This document shows positions 25,501 through 33,630 of a stretch of DNA of 64,000 bases, in pieces. The stretch comes from Fibrobacter sp. UWB16 (GTDB taxonomy: Bacteria; Fibrobacterota; Fibrobacteria; Fibrobacterales; Fibrobacteraceae). Under the pieces are notes generated by a model, which made no database searches, was not told the origin of the DNA, and saw only the letters and a list, made by a program, of their open reading frames with translations. The DNA lies in NCBI RefSeq assembly GCF_900215325.1, contig NZ_OCMS01000001.1:558001-622000 (forward strand). The letters are read 5' to 3'. The translations under genes and the position numbers were made by a program. Every line of letters starts with the position of its first letter. Position 1 is the stretch's first letter.

Positions 25501-25848
25501 GACGGCCGCACAAGCTTTGAATTCGTCCATAGAGACCTTCCCTGCCCTTGCTGCGGCGACCAACTGCGATTCCGTAGCGGCACGACCACGCAAACGCCAA
25601 ACGGAGAAGTGCAAACGCTCGCGGCATACGTGTGCATGAACCCCGCCTGCAATTACGGGATTCCCAAAACATTCTTCAAGCGTGAATTTTCCGACGAAGA
25701 AGTCGAAACGCTCCTCAAGAACAAATCCACGCCTATCCTTGAACCATTCAAAAAGAACGATACGACATTCAGGGCTGCGCTAGAACTGCGCGAAGGCGGC
25801 AAGATAGCGTTTAATAAGTTGACTGTGGAAGTGATTTCTAAAAAGTAG
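22555..25848 (+). CDS. topB: DNA topoisomerase III with four C-terminal zinc-ribbon repeats and repeat insertions
   Basis: This type IA topoisomerase (1097 aa) relaxes negative supercoils and decatenates DNA through a 5'-phosphotyrosine intermediate. The Toprim domain starts MILLVAEKPSVA, with NGADAGREGNLIF as the acidic metal site. The active-site motif LTYPRTDSQYL holds Tyr366. The C-terminal third has four repeats of a zinc ribbon (CPKC or CPLC with a second Cys pair) followed by a GFKSKKGTxFxAxLxLxxDG unit. Three type B and one type A intergenic repeats are translated in frame at about residues 248-270, 468-477 and 516-525. E. coli TopB is about 650 aa, so this version is much enlarged. 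Confidence 0.95.
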   Translation: MILLVAEKPSVANQHYKPMLERIEGEKFTQGDGCLIGKNHCITWCVGHLITLAPLDAYPGFEGGWRLSNLPLLPEKFKLMEIESTRKQLAVVRDMMSKADVLVNGADAGREGNLIFDLILDYTPDFRKKQIKRLWVNSYVAKDLDKAWKNLEDATERLNLSYAARLRQRADWMVGLNATRAYTLTAGRGKMISVGRVQTPTLNLVVERDAIVEQFKELFYYSVVGTWKGFQAQLLDERRETKDERGQRHPEQREGSSDSQGDSRSEPGMTSEAETAAEAKVAADKQSNLKVAIFEKEEPAQAVIDKCSPPEEATIAKIDIQQKKQFPQKPFDLTELQKEGNKRFKYSAQQVLDCAQNLYEKKLLTYPRTDSQYLPDTMQQEAYALAQRLATAQEKSVMRDGNENFVFINSSKVTDHFAIIPTGEEPQNLPEMEENIYKLAKERFVQAWLKPYVWSEMEVLLEAGNENGDSRSEAGMTAEARVAPELFRLKLKRNEDLGFRALAKEEKKKPSKKKKGDAGTESGMTSDAKGADAEGKGDGDDITNIVETFPEWNVGDHAPFDSLEQQKKKKSKPKYFTEATLLAAMKTAGKQIENEELAEAMKERGLGTPATQAGIIETLKKRGFIEAQKNYLVSTQRGREVIALMDEKVKSPEMTGEWEFKLSQVEKGKLTPIEFRDGIVNYVKELFEHLRQKYGSQFERETVTDAIPCPKCSSPLEIAPWGYVCKNEECGFKAGHTIAGRTLSHAEMATLLKTGKSDLLSGFKSKKGTTFSATLTLGDDGNIGFEFSDDARAKTPTNYKCPKCGKTLLDSGNRLICEGNDVTTSNNENGDPTLTPDTAPTCDFVFYKTIAGHVMSDTEIAELFNNGTTEIISGFLTKKGTTFNAKVVWDKDFKATFAFENDGHFHGTETKFNCPLCKKKLEENKNAIFCPACNFTLFKSVAGKKLRVADIKALLTGGKTELLTGFKSKKGTEFDAYLKLGEDGRTSFEFVHRDLPCPCCGDQLRFRSGTTTQTPNGEVQTLAAYVCMNPACNYGIPKTFFKREFSDEEVETLLKNKSTPILEPFKKNDTTFRAALELREGGKIAFNKLTVEVISKK
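23297..23365 (+). repeat. Type A and type B repeats inside topB
   Basis: 23297-23330 is type A and encodes RHPEQREGSSDS. 23335-23365 is type B (GATTCCCGG and CCGGGAATGACA arms) and encodes GDSRSEPGMTS. Neither introduces a stop or frameshift. Confidence 0.85.
23956..23985 (+). repeat. Type B repeat inside topB
   Basis: GATTCCCGC and GCGGGAATGACA arms, encoding GDSRSEAGMT in the same reading frame as the other two type B copies. Confidence 0.85.
24100..24130 (+). repeat. Type B repeat inside topB
   Basis: GATGCCGGA and TCCGGCATGACA arms, encoding GDAGTESGMTS after a lysine-rich stretch. Confidence 0.85.
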
Positions 25849-25877
25849 GGAGATGCCCGATCGGAGTCGGGCATGAC
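25849..25877. repeat. Type B repeat directly after topB
   Basis: Begins at the base after the topB stop codon (GATGCCCGA and TCGGGCATGACA arms) and separates topB from the convergent surface-protein gene. Confidence 0.8.
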
Positions 25878-25887
25878 AAGAAAATCC

Positions 25888-28467
25888 CTATTTTACATCG
25901 ATTCTGTGCACTTGGCGCCCCACCTGAACTAGATAACTGCCGGCAAGGCTCATTTCAAGTGCAACGTTTCCGGCATCATTTACCAATCCACTGGCAATTA
26001 CTCGGCCCTGCATGTCGAACACACTTACCTTTGCCCCCACTTGGGCCCCATAGACTTGCAGCATACGACCCGCGGCTTTGACACCAAACGAAGGCATCTT
26101 GGGAATCGCGCGAAGCGATATCTTCGCATTCGACCAGATGGTACCATTATTTGTGTTTACGCAACTATTCACAAAATTTGGGAAGGAGCCGGCATCATCC
26201 GGATGCCAGAAAAATTCTTCCCATACGGATTGGCTGTAATAATCGTTGATAAACAGTCCCGAAATACTATGGTTGTTGGCATAGTAAACAGGAGTCGTTT
26301 CGCCTCTGCTCAGCACACCAATGGGCTGCCACAGTACAATTCCGTCCACCCAATTGCCGTTGGCATCTACAAGGGCTTCATTGACGACAATGTCGTTTTT
26401 CTGCCAGGCGCAGGGGTGGTTTTCCATGACCTTGATGCCATCGAGTTTGTCGCTCGTGTACAAAGCAAACCAGTACAATTCATTGCGATCTGAGATGATG
26501 TAGCAACCATTTTCGTTTGTGGCAGGTTTCTTAGGTTCGGGGTACCAATGTGCATAAAGGTCGAAATCGCGGCTGAAGTAGTCCGTTTGCGGGAAATCTT
26601 TTATTTCATTAGCATAGGTGAGTTTATCAAACCAGCCTACAAAAACAAAGCCTTCACGAGTTGGTTCTTTTAAGGTGACAGTGGTGTCGAAATTAAATGT
26701 CGCCGGATTTCCGGGATTGTTCACACCGCCGTTCAAGTGGTAGGTAATTTTATAGTTGTTCGTTATCCACTTTGCATATAATGTAATGTCGTCATGACGA
26801 TCCTTAGTAAGTTCTTTCACAGGCGTTTTAAACGTAGAATCGGCGTACCAGCCGTCAAAAGTGTAGCCTACTTTTTCTAATCCCTTAAGCGTATAGGCGG
26901 CGGAATCCGAGGACCAGCGCGAAGGATTGGTTTCGGAATCTGTGCCGCCATAGGCAACATAGGTCACAAAATATTCGCTTTCCCACTTGGCGTAAAGAGT
27001 GTAGTATTTTTTTGTCCCGACCTTGATGGTATCGATTCTTTCTTTATAAAGGCTATCGGTAAACCACCCTTCAAAGGTGTCGCCTGCCTTTGTGGGGCTT
27101 GCCAAAATAATGGTGGTATCGCTTGTGTAGTACTTGGGATTTTGATCGCTGTTTTTGCCACCGTTCAGTTTATAGTCAAGATAATACTTCACTTTGGAAG
27201 TTAAAACCGGGTGCGAATTCGTGCCTATGTTTTGTTCCCATGCGGCACCATAGGAACCCTCCTGTAATTTGCCTAGAACGGTCCCGTCCTTGAATTCGTT
27301 CGCTGTCGCTTTTGATCCACCGTATTTGGCAGTCGCATCGCCGGCATAGTAGGCGTTCTTGATTTCAACATGGTGGCGGGAACTGTCGTAGAAACACCAA
27401 TCAAGATCATGGTAGCCAAAAATGGCATCGCCAGAAACAGTTCCGACGTTGAAAGCGTTCTCGAGGATAAAATCCTGCGCTTCCCCGACAATACCTCCGG
27501 TTCCGGCCCAATCGTTAGAAGCTCCTGTAATGCGGCCAGCATTGTACGCATTGATAATTTTTGCCACGTTATTCGGGGCCATTGTTGGCCATTCGGACAA
27601 TGCCGGTGCACGCTTTGTCAGAGCAGGCGGAGCACTAAGGCATGACCAGTCTTTGTGGCTTACGATTGTACCGACAATGCCTCCGGCGCTGCTACCGGAA
27701 ACAACCGTTGCTTTGCTAAAAACATCGACCAAAAGTGCCGACTGGTCTATATGTGCGGCAATACCTCCCGCATAAGAACTTCCCTCAAAATAGGAATCTT
27801 TAATGCCCAAGTTCCTTACAACAGGGGGCTTGCCGGCTACTATATAGAGCTTAGAAAAAAAGCCTGCTTCTCCAGCTGTTTTGGAATAAAGTCCCGAAAT
27901 GGTGTGACCGTTGCCCTCAAATATCCCGCCAAATTCAAATGGCTGCCAGAACATGATGTCTTTGCGGGTGGAGTCCGGATTCCCGTCCGCATCCAGCAGA
28001 TTTTCATTGACCACGATATCATTCTGGAGTTCTATACAAGCAAAGGCGGAAAGATCGGGAACGGCATAAAGTTCCTCCTTGGTGGTGATCTGGTAACAGC
28101 TGTCATCATTTAACTGAGGCTTCTTGATTTCGGGAGCCCAAAGCGCAACCAACGTGTATTTGCTTCCACTGCAACGGGATATAGTTTTTTTAGGTGTGGA
28201 GTAAAAACCATAAGAAGATTCCTCAAACCACCCCAGAAACCGAGAACCTTCGCGAGTCGGCTCGAGGAGTGTAATCTTGCATGTGTCAGATATTACGGAT
28301 GAGTAAAAGTCGCTACTCGTGTCCTTTACGACAACGTAGCTATCCGGGTTCGCAGGGTTGTTTACACCTCCGTTTAGGTGGTAAGTGATAGTCCGCGTGT
28401 CACCTACTGCAGCAAAGCAGTAGCTCCCCAAAGACAACAGCAATAATATTGAATACAAACACTTCAT
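25888..28467 (-). CDS. Large secreted protein with InlB B-repeat (Flg_new) modules and sorting-like tail
   Basis: The 859-aa protein has a signal peptide (MKCLYSILLLLSLGSYCFA). Five modules follow the Listeria-Bacteroides InlB B-repeat pattern (YHLNGGxNNPxNP, LxEPTREGxxFxGWF, TLYAKW). One lies at about residues 28-112 and three in tandem at about 420-645. Between them, segments such as FEGNGHTISGLYSKTAGEAGFFS and GGIVGTI resemble GLUG-type adhesin motifs, with a second partial copy near residue 740. The tail AKVSVFDMQGRVIASG, then AGSYLVQVG fits T9SS export. An adhesive or surface role is likely but unproven. Confidence 0.85.
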   Translation of the reverse strand: MKCLYSILLLLSLGSYCFAAVGDTRTITYHLNGGVNNPANPDSYVVVKDTSSDFYSSVISDTCKITLLEPTREGSRFLGWFEESSYGFYSTPKKTISRCSGSKYTLVALWAPEIKKPQLNDDSCYQITTKEELYAVPDLSAFACIELQNDIVVNENLLDADGNPDSTRKDIMFWQPFEFGGIFEGNGHTISGLYSKTAGEAGFFSKLYIVAGKPPVVRNLGIKDSYFEGSSYAGGIAAHIDQSALLVDVFSKATVVSGSSAGGIVGTIVSHKDWSCLSAPPALTKRAPALSEWPTMAPNNVAKIINAYNAGRITGASNDWAGTGGIVGEAQDFILENAFNVGTVSGDAIFGYHDLDWCFYDSSRHHVEIKNAYYAGDATAKYGGSKATANEFKDGTVLGKLQEGSYGAAWEQNIGTNSHPVLTSKVKYYLDYKLNGGKNSDQNPKYYTSDTTIILASPTKAGDTFEGWFTDSLYKERIDTIKVGTKKYYTLYAKWESEYFVTYVAYGGTDSETNPSRWSSDSAAYTLKGLEKVGYTFDGWYADSTFKTPVKELTKDRHDDITLYAKWITNNYKITYHLNGGVNNPGNPATFNFDTTVTLKEPTREGFVFVGWFDKLTYANEIKDFPQTDYFSRDFDLYAHWYPEPKKPATNENGCYIISDRNELYWFALYTSDKLDGIKVMENHPCAWQKNDIVVNEALVDANGNWVDGIVLWQPIGVLSRGETTPVYYANNHSISGLFINDYYSQSVWEEFFWHPDDAGSFPNFVNSCVNTNNGTIWSNAKISLRAIPKMPSFGVKAAGRMLQVYGAQVGAKVSVFDMQGRVIASGLVNDAGNVALEMSLAGSYLVQVGRQVHRIDVK

Positions 28468-28641
28468 ATCTTTAATATAATCATTAAAAAGTTTTATCGA
28501 GCACTAATAATGTACAAATTAAAGAGAACAATAGAATCACTGTACGCTCATTTCAAAACAAGCGGATGACGATTTTGTTGCATGCGTTGCATATAAGCCC
28601 CAAAAGCAACAAAGCTCACAAGCAAACAATCGTATGCATAT

Positions 28642-29181
28642 TTATTTTTTCTTCAAAGCTTCAAACGTTTGAGGATAGAGAGCCTTGGCCTTTTCCCAAA
28701 CAGCTCGGTGTATCGAATCGGTCAAATCACATCTCAAATAAAAATCATCATTTTCGACAACATTAAATAACATTTTCCCATAAATTGTCACAATACCTTT
28801 TTCAGTTTTCCAAGGAACGCAGTATTCAAAGCCACCTCTATCCTTAGATTCTTCAGAAATTAAAGGACGACTTTTATAATAAGAACTTGACAAAGATGAC
28901 TCATAATTATAGTCCAAGCCGCGAAATACGCATTCACCCTCATCCAAAGCCAGCGAATAAAGGTGAGAACCTTTTTTTAGAGACAATTTAGACATAAAAG
29001 AATTTGCACTATTCATTATATTAACCGTTGCAGAATCACGTCCCTCTAAAGAAATTTCAACAAAAGTGATTCCCTTATCAGCCGGCCAATCAGACGAATC
29101 AGACCAATCAGCAGACCTAAAAAAAGAGCAACTCGTCAAAAGCAATACACAAACAGAACTAAGCAATTTTATCATTTTCAT
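28642..29181 (-). CDS. Small lipoprotein, unknown
   Basis: About 179 aa from the ATG at 29181. The signal is MKMIKLLSSVCVLLLTSC with lipid-anchor cysteine 18. The remainder is a mostly polar domain (TFVEISLEGRDSATVNIMNSA, GGFEYCVPW) with no family that I recognise. The reading frame stays open for 70 further codons upstream, but these are translated type A and B repeats (CHPGLVPGSPS and similar) and are not part of the gene. A TATATTTTG promoter-like box lies about 25 nt before the ATG. Confidence 0.6.
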   Translation of the reverse strand: MKMIKLLSSVCVLLLTSCSFFRSADWSDSSDWPADKGITFVEISLEGRDSATVNIMNSANSFMSKLSLKKGSHLYSLALDEGECVFRGLDYNYESSLSSSYYKSRPLISEESKDRGGFEYCVPWKTEKGIVTIYGKMLFNVVENDDFYLRCDLTDSIHRAVWEKAKALYPQTFEALKKK

Positions 29182-29229
29182 CAGCAATACCACTTTAGAC
29201 AAAATATAAAATTTTCCATCAAAAAAGAC

Positions 29230-29426
29230 TGATGTCGGGCATGACAAGAAAGGCGATCCCGGCACAAGGCCGGGGTGACAAAGGCAATAAGTTCTGTCAC
29301 TGGATCCTTCACGCTTCGCGTTCAGGATGACGCGCAAGGATGGCGACCCCGGAACAAGTCCGGGGTGACAAGCACTCAAAAAACAAAGCACTGGATTCTT
29401 CGTGGCTATTCGCCACTCAGAATGAC
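29230..29426. repeat. Cluster of alternating type B and type A repeats
   Basis: A partial type B copy (29230-29246) is followed by B (29252-29280), A (29298-29331), B (29342-29370) and A (29389-29426). The second pair resembles the first, as if a B-A unit had duplicated. Confidence 0.8.
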
Positions 29427-29504
29427 GTGCAAGGAAAACCTACCACATCTATAGGTTAAACCAGAATTGGGGACATTTCCTTTGGAATCGCTCCCACATT
29501 TTAC

Positions 29505-29512
29505 TATCTTTG
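29505..29512 (+). promoter_or_regulatory. Promoter -7 box TATCTTTG of sufB
   Basis: Exact TAnnTTTG match, 23 nt before the sufB ATG. The context TACTATCTTTG is the same as before tRNA-Leu copy 2. Confidence 0.6.
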
Positions 29513-29535
29513 CACTCGTTTAAAGCGGGTTAAAG

Positions 29536-30951
29536 ATGAGCGAAAATTACAAATATGGATTTGTCACTGATATTGAAAACGAAGCCTTCGAAAAAGGCCT
29601 TAACGAGGATATCATCCGCAGGGCGTCAGCGCTTCGCGGCGAACCACAGTTCATGCTCGATTTTCGCTTGAGAGCCTACGAAAAGCTCAAGACGATGGAA
29701 CAGCCCAACTGGGGCGAGCTCCACTTCAATCCTGTCGATTTGCAGGACATCGTTTACTATTCCGCACCGAAAACCAAGAAGAGCCACGAAAAAATCGAAG
29801 ATGTAGATCCGGAACTCTTGGCGACTTTTGAAAAGCTCGGCATCCCGCTCGACGAACAGAAGCGACTCGCGAACGTCGCCGTCGATGCCGTGTTCGATTC
29901 CGTCAGCATTTACACAAGCCACAAGAAGAAGCTCATGGAAATGGGCATCATCTTCTGCTCTATCAGCGACGCCATCAAGGAATACCCCGAACTTATCGAG
30001 GAATATCTCGGGAGCGTGGTCCCCGCTGGCGACAACTACTTTGCGGCCCTCAACAGTGCAGTCTTTGGCGACGGAAGCTTCGTCTATATTCCGCCTGGAG
30101 TCAAGTGCCCAATGGACCTTTCCACCTACTTCCGCATCAACAACAAGGAAGCAGGCCAGTTCGAACGCACATTGATCATCGCCGATGACGACGCGAGCGT
30201 GAGCTACCTCGAAGGCTGCACCGCGCCGGAATTTTCAAGCAAGCAGTTGCACAGCGCTATCGTGGAACTCGTGGCCAAGGAAAACGCAAGCATCAAGTAT
30301 TCTACCGTGCAGAACTGGTACGCAGGCGACCGCGAAACGGGCGCAGGCGGCGTGTACAACTTCGTCACGAAGCGTGGCAAGTGCGCAGGCAAGAACAGCC
30401 GCATCAGCTGGACGCAGGTCGAAACGGGTTCCGCCATCACGTGGAAGTACCCGAGCTGCATCTTGCAGGGCGACAATTCCGTTGGCGAATTCTACAGCGT
30501 GGCCCTCACGAACGGCCACATGCAAGCAGACACCGGCACGAAGATGATCCACATCGGCAAAAATACCAAGAGCACGATCATTTCGAAGGGCATCAGCGCC
30601 GACTACTCCAGCAACGCCTACCGTGGCGAAGTGAGCATCCGCAAGTCCGCTACAGGCGCCCGCAACTACACCCAGTGCGATAGCATGCTCGTCGGCACCA
30701 AGAGCGCCGCCCACACGTTCCCCTACATCACCGTAGCAAACGCAAGCGCCCAGACCGAGCACGAAGCTACGACCAGCCGTATCAGCGAAGACCAGCTATT
30801 CTACTTCGAAAGCCGCGGCATCAAGCGCGAAGACGCTATACAAGCGATGGTGGGCGGATTCTGCAAGGACGTTTTCAAGGAACTCCCGGGCGAATTTGCC
30901 ACCGAAGCACGCCAGCTCCTCACCCTCAAGCTCGAGCACAGCGTCGGTTAA
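29536..30951 (+). CDS. sufB: Fe-S cluster assembly scaffold SufB
   Basis: SufB is the beta-helical scaffold on which the SUF system builds Fe-S clusters, normally with SufC and SufD. The 471-aa protein has the usual length and family segments: [15 protein letters not shown]-type N-terminus, [41 protein letters not shown] (read in parts), [10 protein letters not shown], and a C-terminal [14 protein letters not shown] and VGGFCKDVF. No sufC, sufD or sufS lies next to it; a terminator follows directly and the next gene is convergent. The partner genes must be elsewhere in the genome. Confidence 0.96.
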   Translation: MSENYKYGFVTDIENEAFEKGLNEDIIRRASALRGEPQFMLDFRLRAYEKLKTMEQPNWGELHFNPVDLQDIVYYSAPKTKKSHEKIEDVDPELLATFEKLGIPLDEQKRLANVAVDAVFDSVSIYTSHKKKLMEMGIIFCSISDAIKEYPELIEEYLGSVVPAGDNYFAALNSAVFGDGSFVYIPPGVKCPMDLSTYFRINNKEAGQFERTLIIADDDASVSYLEGCTAPEFSSKQLHSAIVELVAKENASIKYSTVQNWYAGDRETGAGGVYNFVTKRGKCAGKNSRISWTQVETGSAITWKYPSCILQGDNSVGEFYSVALTNGHMQADTGTKMIHIGKNTKSTIISKGISADYSSNAYRGEVSIRKSATGARNYTQCDSMLVGTKSAAHTFPYITVANASAQTEHEATTSRISEDQLFYFESRGIKREDAIQAMVGGFCKDVFKELPGEFATEARQLLTLKLEHSVG

Positions 30952-30994
30952 CACCCCAAATACACAACTGTGGACTTTTAATTCAAAAAGGAAA

Positions 30995-31022
30995 GGGCCG
31001 GAAATTTTAGTTTCCGACCCTT
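30995..31022 (+). terminator. Terminator of sufB
   Basis: GGGCCGGAAA and TTTCCGACCC arms (one mismatch) with a TTTTAG loop, 40 bp after the stop. Confidence 0.7.
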
Positions 31023-31111
31023 ATTGGTGTATATGGAGTACTTTATATATAGCATTTTTTACAATATAATGTGTCACCTAAATTCAATTTTTAATAAAAA
31101 AATATTTTATC

Positions 31112-31126
31112 GTACAAACATTGTAC
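31112..31126. promoter_or_regulatory. Perfect palindrome GTACAA-ACA-TTGTAC
   Basis: A 6-bp inverted repeat with 3-nt spacer in sequence without genes. It has the look of a repressor half-site pair, but no promoter is obvious beside it. Confidence 0.25.
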
Positions 31127-31175
31127 TTATTGACTAACAACTTAAGAATGAATAAACAAATTATAAACCGTCTAT

Positions 31176-31205
31176 AAAAAAATTCCCCTACAAAATTGCA
31201 GGGAA
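31176..31205 (-). terminator. Terminator of the DJ-1 family gene
   Basis: On the minus strand TTCCCTGCAA and TTGTAGGGGAA arms precede a run of seven T, about 85 bp beyond the stop. Confidence 0.6.
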
Positions 31206-31290
31206 ATCACAATTACATTTTGCTTAAAAAGCCTTTATTTATGGGAAATCATGAGCAAATCAGCCATGATACGTCCATAATACAAATAAG

Positions 31291-31836
31291 CTAGCGCGCA
31301 ACGATTTGTTTTTGGATTTGTTCAGAAAGTTCAGCGCTGTTCATTTCAGCAATGCACTTTAGAGCAAATTCCTCAGCCGTACCCGGGCCACGGCTTGTAA
31401 TGATATTACCGTCAACAACAACGCGATCTTCGGAAAATTCACGGCATACAAGATCCGTTTCGCATCCAGGGTAGCAAGTTGCCTTACGATCTACGAGGAT
31501 TCTAGCCTTGCTGAGGACTGTCGGAGCAGCACAAATGGCAAGCACCCACTTATTGTCATCATTGAGGCTGCAAATAGTATTTTCAACCGCAGCGCTGGCC
31601 TTGAGATTCTGCACGCCAACACCGCCACCCGGCAAGAAAACAGCATCGAAATCGGTCGGTTCCAGTTTGCTCAACGCCACATCGGACTGAATTTTAAGCC
31701 CACGAAGGCCTTCAACTATGTCGGTTCCCGAAACAGAAGCTACCGTTACCTTGAATCCGGCACGGCGCCACAAATCTACAGGAACCACGAATTCAATTTC
31801 TTCAAATCCATCTGCCAACAGGACGAGAATTTGCAT
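31291..31836 (-). CDS. DJ-1/PfpI family protein
   Basis: The 181-aa protein belongs to the DJ-1/ThiJ/PfpI superfamily of glutamine-amidotransferase-like folds, members of which act as glyoxalases or protein chaperones. The start at 31836 has GGAGG 4 nt upstream. Motifs include VLLADGFEEIEFVVPVDLWRRAGF (holding the conserved Glu) and AICAAPTVL with the reactive cysteine in the nucleophile elbow. A conserved His-type region is ITSRGPGTAEEFAL, which matches the YajL/DJ-1 subgroup. Substrate unknown. It is transcribed divergently from hslO with an 85-bp gap. Confidence 0.9.
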   Translation of the reverse strand: MQILVLLADGFEEIEFVVPVDLWRRAGFKVTVASVSGTDIVEGLRGLKIQSDVALSKLEPTDFDAVFLPGGGVGVQNLKASAAVENTICSLNDDNKWVLAICAAPTVLSKARILVDRKATCYPGCETDLVCREFSEDRVVVDGNIITSRGPGTAEEFALKCIAEMNSAELSEQIQKQIVAR

Positions 31837-31909
31837 AATACCTCCATTTATGTACTTAGTTATTATAGCTTTTTTCAATCTATCTAGGGTCAATAAATCC
31901 ACTAAATTC

Positions 31910-31917
31910 TATATTTG
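31910..31917 (+). promoter_or_regulatory. Promoter -7 box TATATTTG directly before hslO
   Basis: Exact TAnnTTTG match ending 4 nt before the ATG at 31922; a leaderless transcript is expected. Confidence 0.55.
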
Positions 31918-31921
31918 AGGC

Positions 31922-32809
31922 ATGAATTTCAAAGATAGAATCATCCGCGCGACGGGCAAAAAAACGCCCTTCCGCCTTATCGTGGTCGATTTGACAGAGA
32001 CCATGAACGAAATCGGCCGTCACCACAACGCCAAGGGTTTTGCCCTCAAGTTGCTTGCTGAAAACTCCATTGCAAGCATATTCCTTAGTGCAGGCCTCAA
32101 GTTCGCAGGAACAGTTTCTTACACCACTACATACGGTGGCGAGATCACGAAGATTCAAACAGACTCGACCCCGATGGGTCTTGTCCGCGCCATGATTCCG
32201 CAGGCAGAACTCCAGGCCATCGGAGCCAACGAACCGGCCCTCGTGCCGCAGCACGTCAGCGTCGTCAAGCTGAACGAACAGGGCAAGCGAGTCCACGAAA
32301 GCATTATCGAGGCTCCTTCCGTTTCAATGGGCCAAAACCTCGCCATGTACCTCCTGCAGTCCGAACAGATTCGTTCTGCCGTGGGTATCGAAGCCAGGTT
32401 CAATGCACAGGACCCGAGCGTTCTCGATTATGCCGCAGGCTTCTACATCGAAGCATTCCCTGACCTCGAGGACAAGGACATTAACCTGATCGAAGTCATC
32501 GTGCAAAATCTCCCGAAGTTCTGCGACATGTACAAAGCAGACAAGGGATTTGACCTTGACGAACTTTTGGACCAGCTCCGCGGCCCGTACGACATCGAAG
32601 TGGTGCGCGAAATCGACCCGAAGCCGTTCTGCCCGTGCAGCAAGGACCGCATGCTAGCTACACTTGCAACGCTCCCGCTCAAGGATTTGCAAGAACTCAG
32701 CAGCGAAAACAAGGACTTGAACGTTGTCTGCGACTTCTGCCGCACGAACTACACGATTACACCTGCCGACATGCAAGAAATTATAGACGAGAGAAATAAG
32801 AAAATATAG
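31922..32809 (+). CDS. hslO: Redox-regulated chaperone Hsp33
   Basis: Hsp33 is a cytoplasmic holdase switched on by oxidation of its zinc-binding cysteines. The 295-aa product has the expected length. The zinc site is complete: Cys237-x-Cys239 (FCPC) and Cys270-xx-Cys273 (CDFC), a CXC-X30-CXXC arrangement. The N-terminal domain carries the typical RLIVVDLTETMNEI and LSAGLKFAG segments. No ribosome binding site fits between the promoter box and the ATG, so it is a strong leaderless candidate. Confidence 0.95.
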   Translation: MNFKDRIIRATGKKTPFRLIVVDLTETMNEIGRHHNAKGFALKLLAENSIASIFLSAGLKFAGTVSYTTTYGGEITKIQTDSTPMGLVRAMIPQAELQAIGANEPALVPQHVSVVKLNEQGKRVHESIIEAPSVSMGQNLAMYLLQSEQIRSAVGIEARFNAQDPSVLDYAAGFYIEAFPDLEDKDINLIEVIVQNLPKFCDMYKADKGFDLDELLDQLRGPYDIEVVREIDPKPFCPCSKDRMLATLATLPLKDLQELSSENKDLNVVCDFCRTNYTITPADMQEIIDERNKKI

Positions 32810-32812
32810 TGC

Positions 32813-32945
32813 TAGGTCAATAGTCATTAGTCAATGGTCTTTAGTTTTTTAAAGTTTGGTGCCGTAAGCACAATTATCTACTAACAACTAATGACTAATA
32901 GCTAAAGACCCTTAAGCCACAACCACCTAAAACCTACAACCTAAC
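32813..32945. repeat. GTCATTAGT-type intergenic repeat with inverted arms
   Basis: Tandem short units (GTCAATAGTCATTAGTCAATG) are followed about 60 nt later by their reverse complement (ACTAATGACTAATAG). GGTCTTTAG/CTAAAGACC forms the inner stem. The right side degenerates into ACCTAAAACCTACAACCTAAC units up to the thrH start. Similar units recur at 33631-33713 and 38315-38340. Confidence 0.6.
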
Positions 32946-32955
32946 ACCTAAAATC

Positions 32956-33573
32956 ATGTTTACTAAGCAATGTGTTGTCACTCTTGACCTGGAAGGCGTT
33001 CTTGCACCAGAAATCTGGATTGCCGTCGCCGAAAAGACGGGCATCAAGGACCTCCGCCTCACCACTCGCGACATTCCCGACTACGATGTGCTCATGAAGG
33101 GCCGCATCAAGATTCTCGAACGCGAAAACATCAAGCTCTCTGACATCCAGAACGTTATTGCAAATCTCGGTCTCCTCGACGGCGCCCGCGACTTTATGGA
33201 CACGCTCCGCGACGAAGCCCAGGTAATCATCCTCTCGGATACATTCCAGGAATTCGCCTACCCCATCATGAAGAATCTCGGATTCCCGACAATTTTCTGC
33301 CACAATCTCGTGGTCGAAAACGACATGATCAAGGGTTATCACTTGCGCATGAGCGACCAGAAGACGAAGGTCGTAAAGCACTTGCAGGAACTCAACTTCA
33401 AGGTGTTTGCCTCGGGCGATTCCTTCAACGACACGGGCATGCTCAAGCAGGCCGACAAGGGCTGTTTCTTCTGCGCTCCGGATTCCATCGTGGCACAGTT
33501 CCCGCAGCTCGAAGCCACAAAGACCTACGCAGAACTTTTGGACAAATTCCATAAGTTCCAGAATTCGCTGTAA
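32956..33573 (+). CDS. thrH: ThrH-type phosphoserine phosphatase / homoserine phosphotransferase
   Basis: A HAD-superfamily enzyme of 205 aa. ThrH in Pseudomonas dephosphorylates phosphoserine and can pass the phosphate to homoserine. The catalytic LDLEGVLAPEIWIA motif has the ThrH-specific Glu after the Asp nucleophile pair. TTRDIPDYDVLMKGRI, ILSDTFQEFAYPIMK, and GDSFNDTGML (motif IV acids) also match. No serine or threonine gene lies adjacent. The start follows a repeat-rich leader with no clear ribosome binding site. Confidence 0.9.
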   Translation: MFTKQCVVTLDLEGVLAPEIWIAVAEKTGIKDLRLTTRDIPDYDVLMKGRIKILERENIKLSDIQNVIANLGLLDGARDFMDTLRDEAQVIILSDTFQEFAYPIMKNLGFPTIFCHNLVVENDMIKGYHLRMSDQKTKVVKHLQELNFKVFASGDSFNDTGMLKQADKGCFFCAPDSIVAQFPQLEATKTYAELLDKFHKFQNSL

Positions 33574-33594
33574 AAAAAGCACAAAGTATACAAA

Positions 33595-33626
33595 AACCGT
33601 CGACACAATGTCGGCGGTTATTTTTT
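33595..33626 (+). terminator. Terminator of thrH
   Basis: AACCGTCGAC and GTCGGCGGTT pair over 10 bp with one G-U, followed by A and six T. Confidence 0.85.
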
Positions 33627-33630
33627 ATAA

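Larger units (their letters stand above)
29182..29535. other. Intergenic stretch filled by repeat elements
   Basis: No gene seen. It holds the promoter of the lipoprotein gene on the minus side, a cluster of five palindromic repeats (29230-29426) and the sufB promoter at 29505-29512. The remaining bases are AT-rich. Confidence 0.7.
30952..31290. other. AT-rich intergenic stretch between sufB and the DJ-1 gene
   Basis: No gene seen on either strand. It contains the sufB terminator (30995-31022), a 15-bp palindrome (31112-31126) and the terminator of the convergent DJ-1 gene (about 31176-31205). Confidence 0.65.

Noticed and set aside
29182-29391. N-terminal extension of the lipoprotein at 28642
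   Set aside because: The 70 extra codons are translated palindromic repeats, and the lipoprotein signal begins at 29181.
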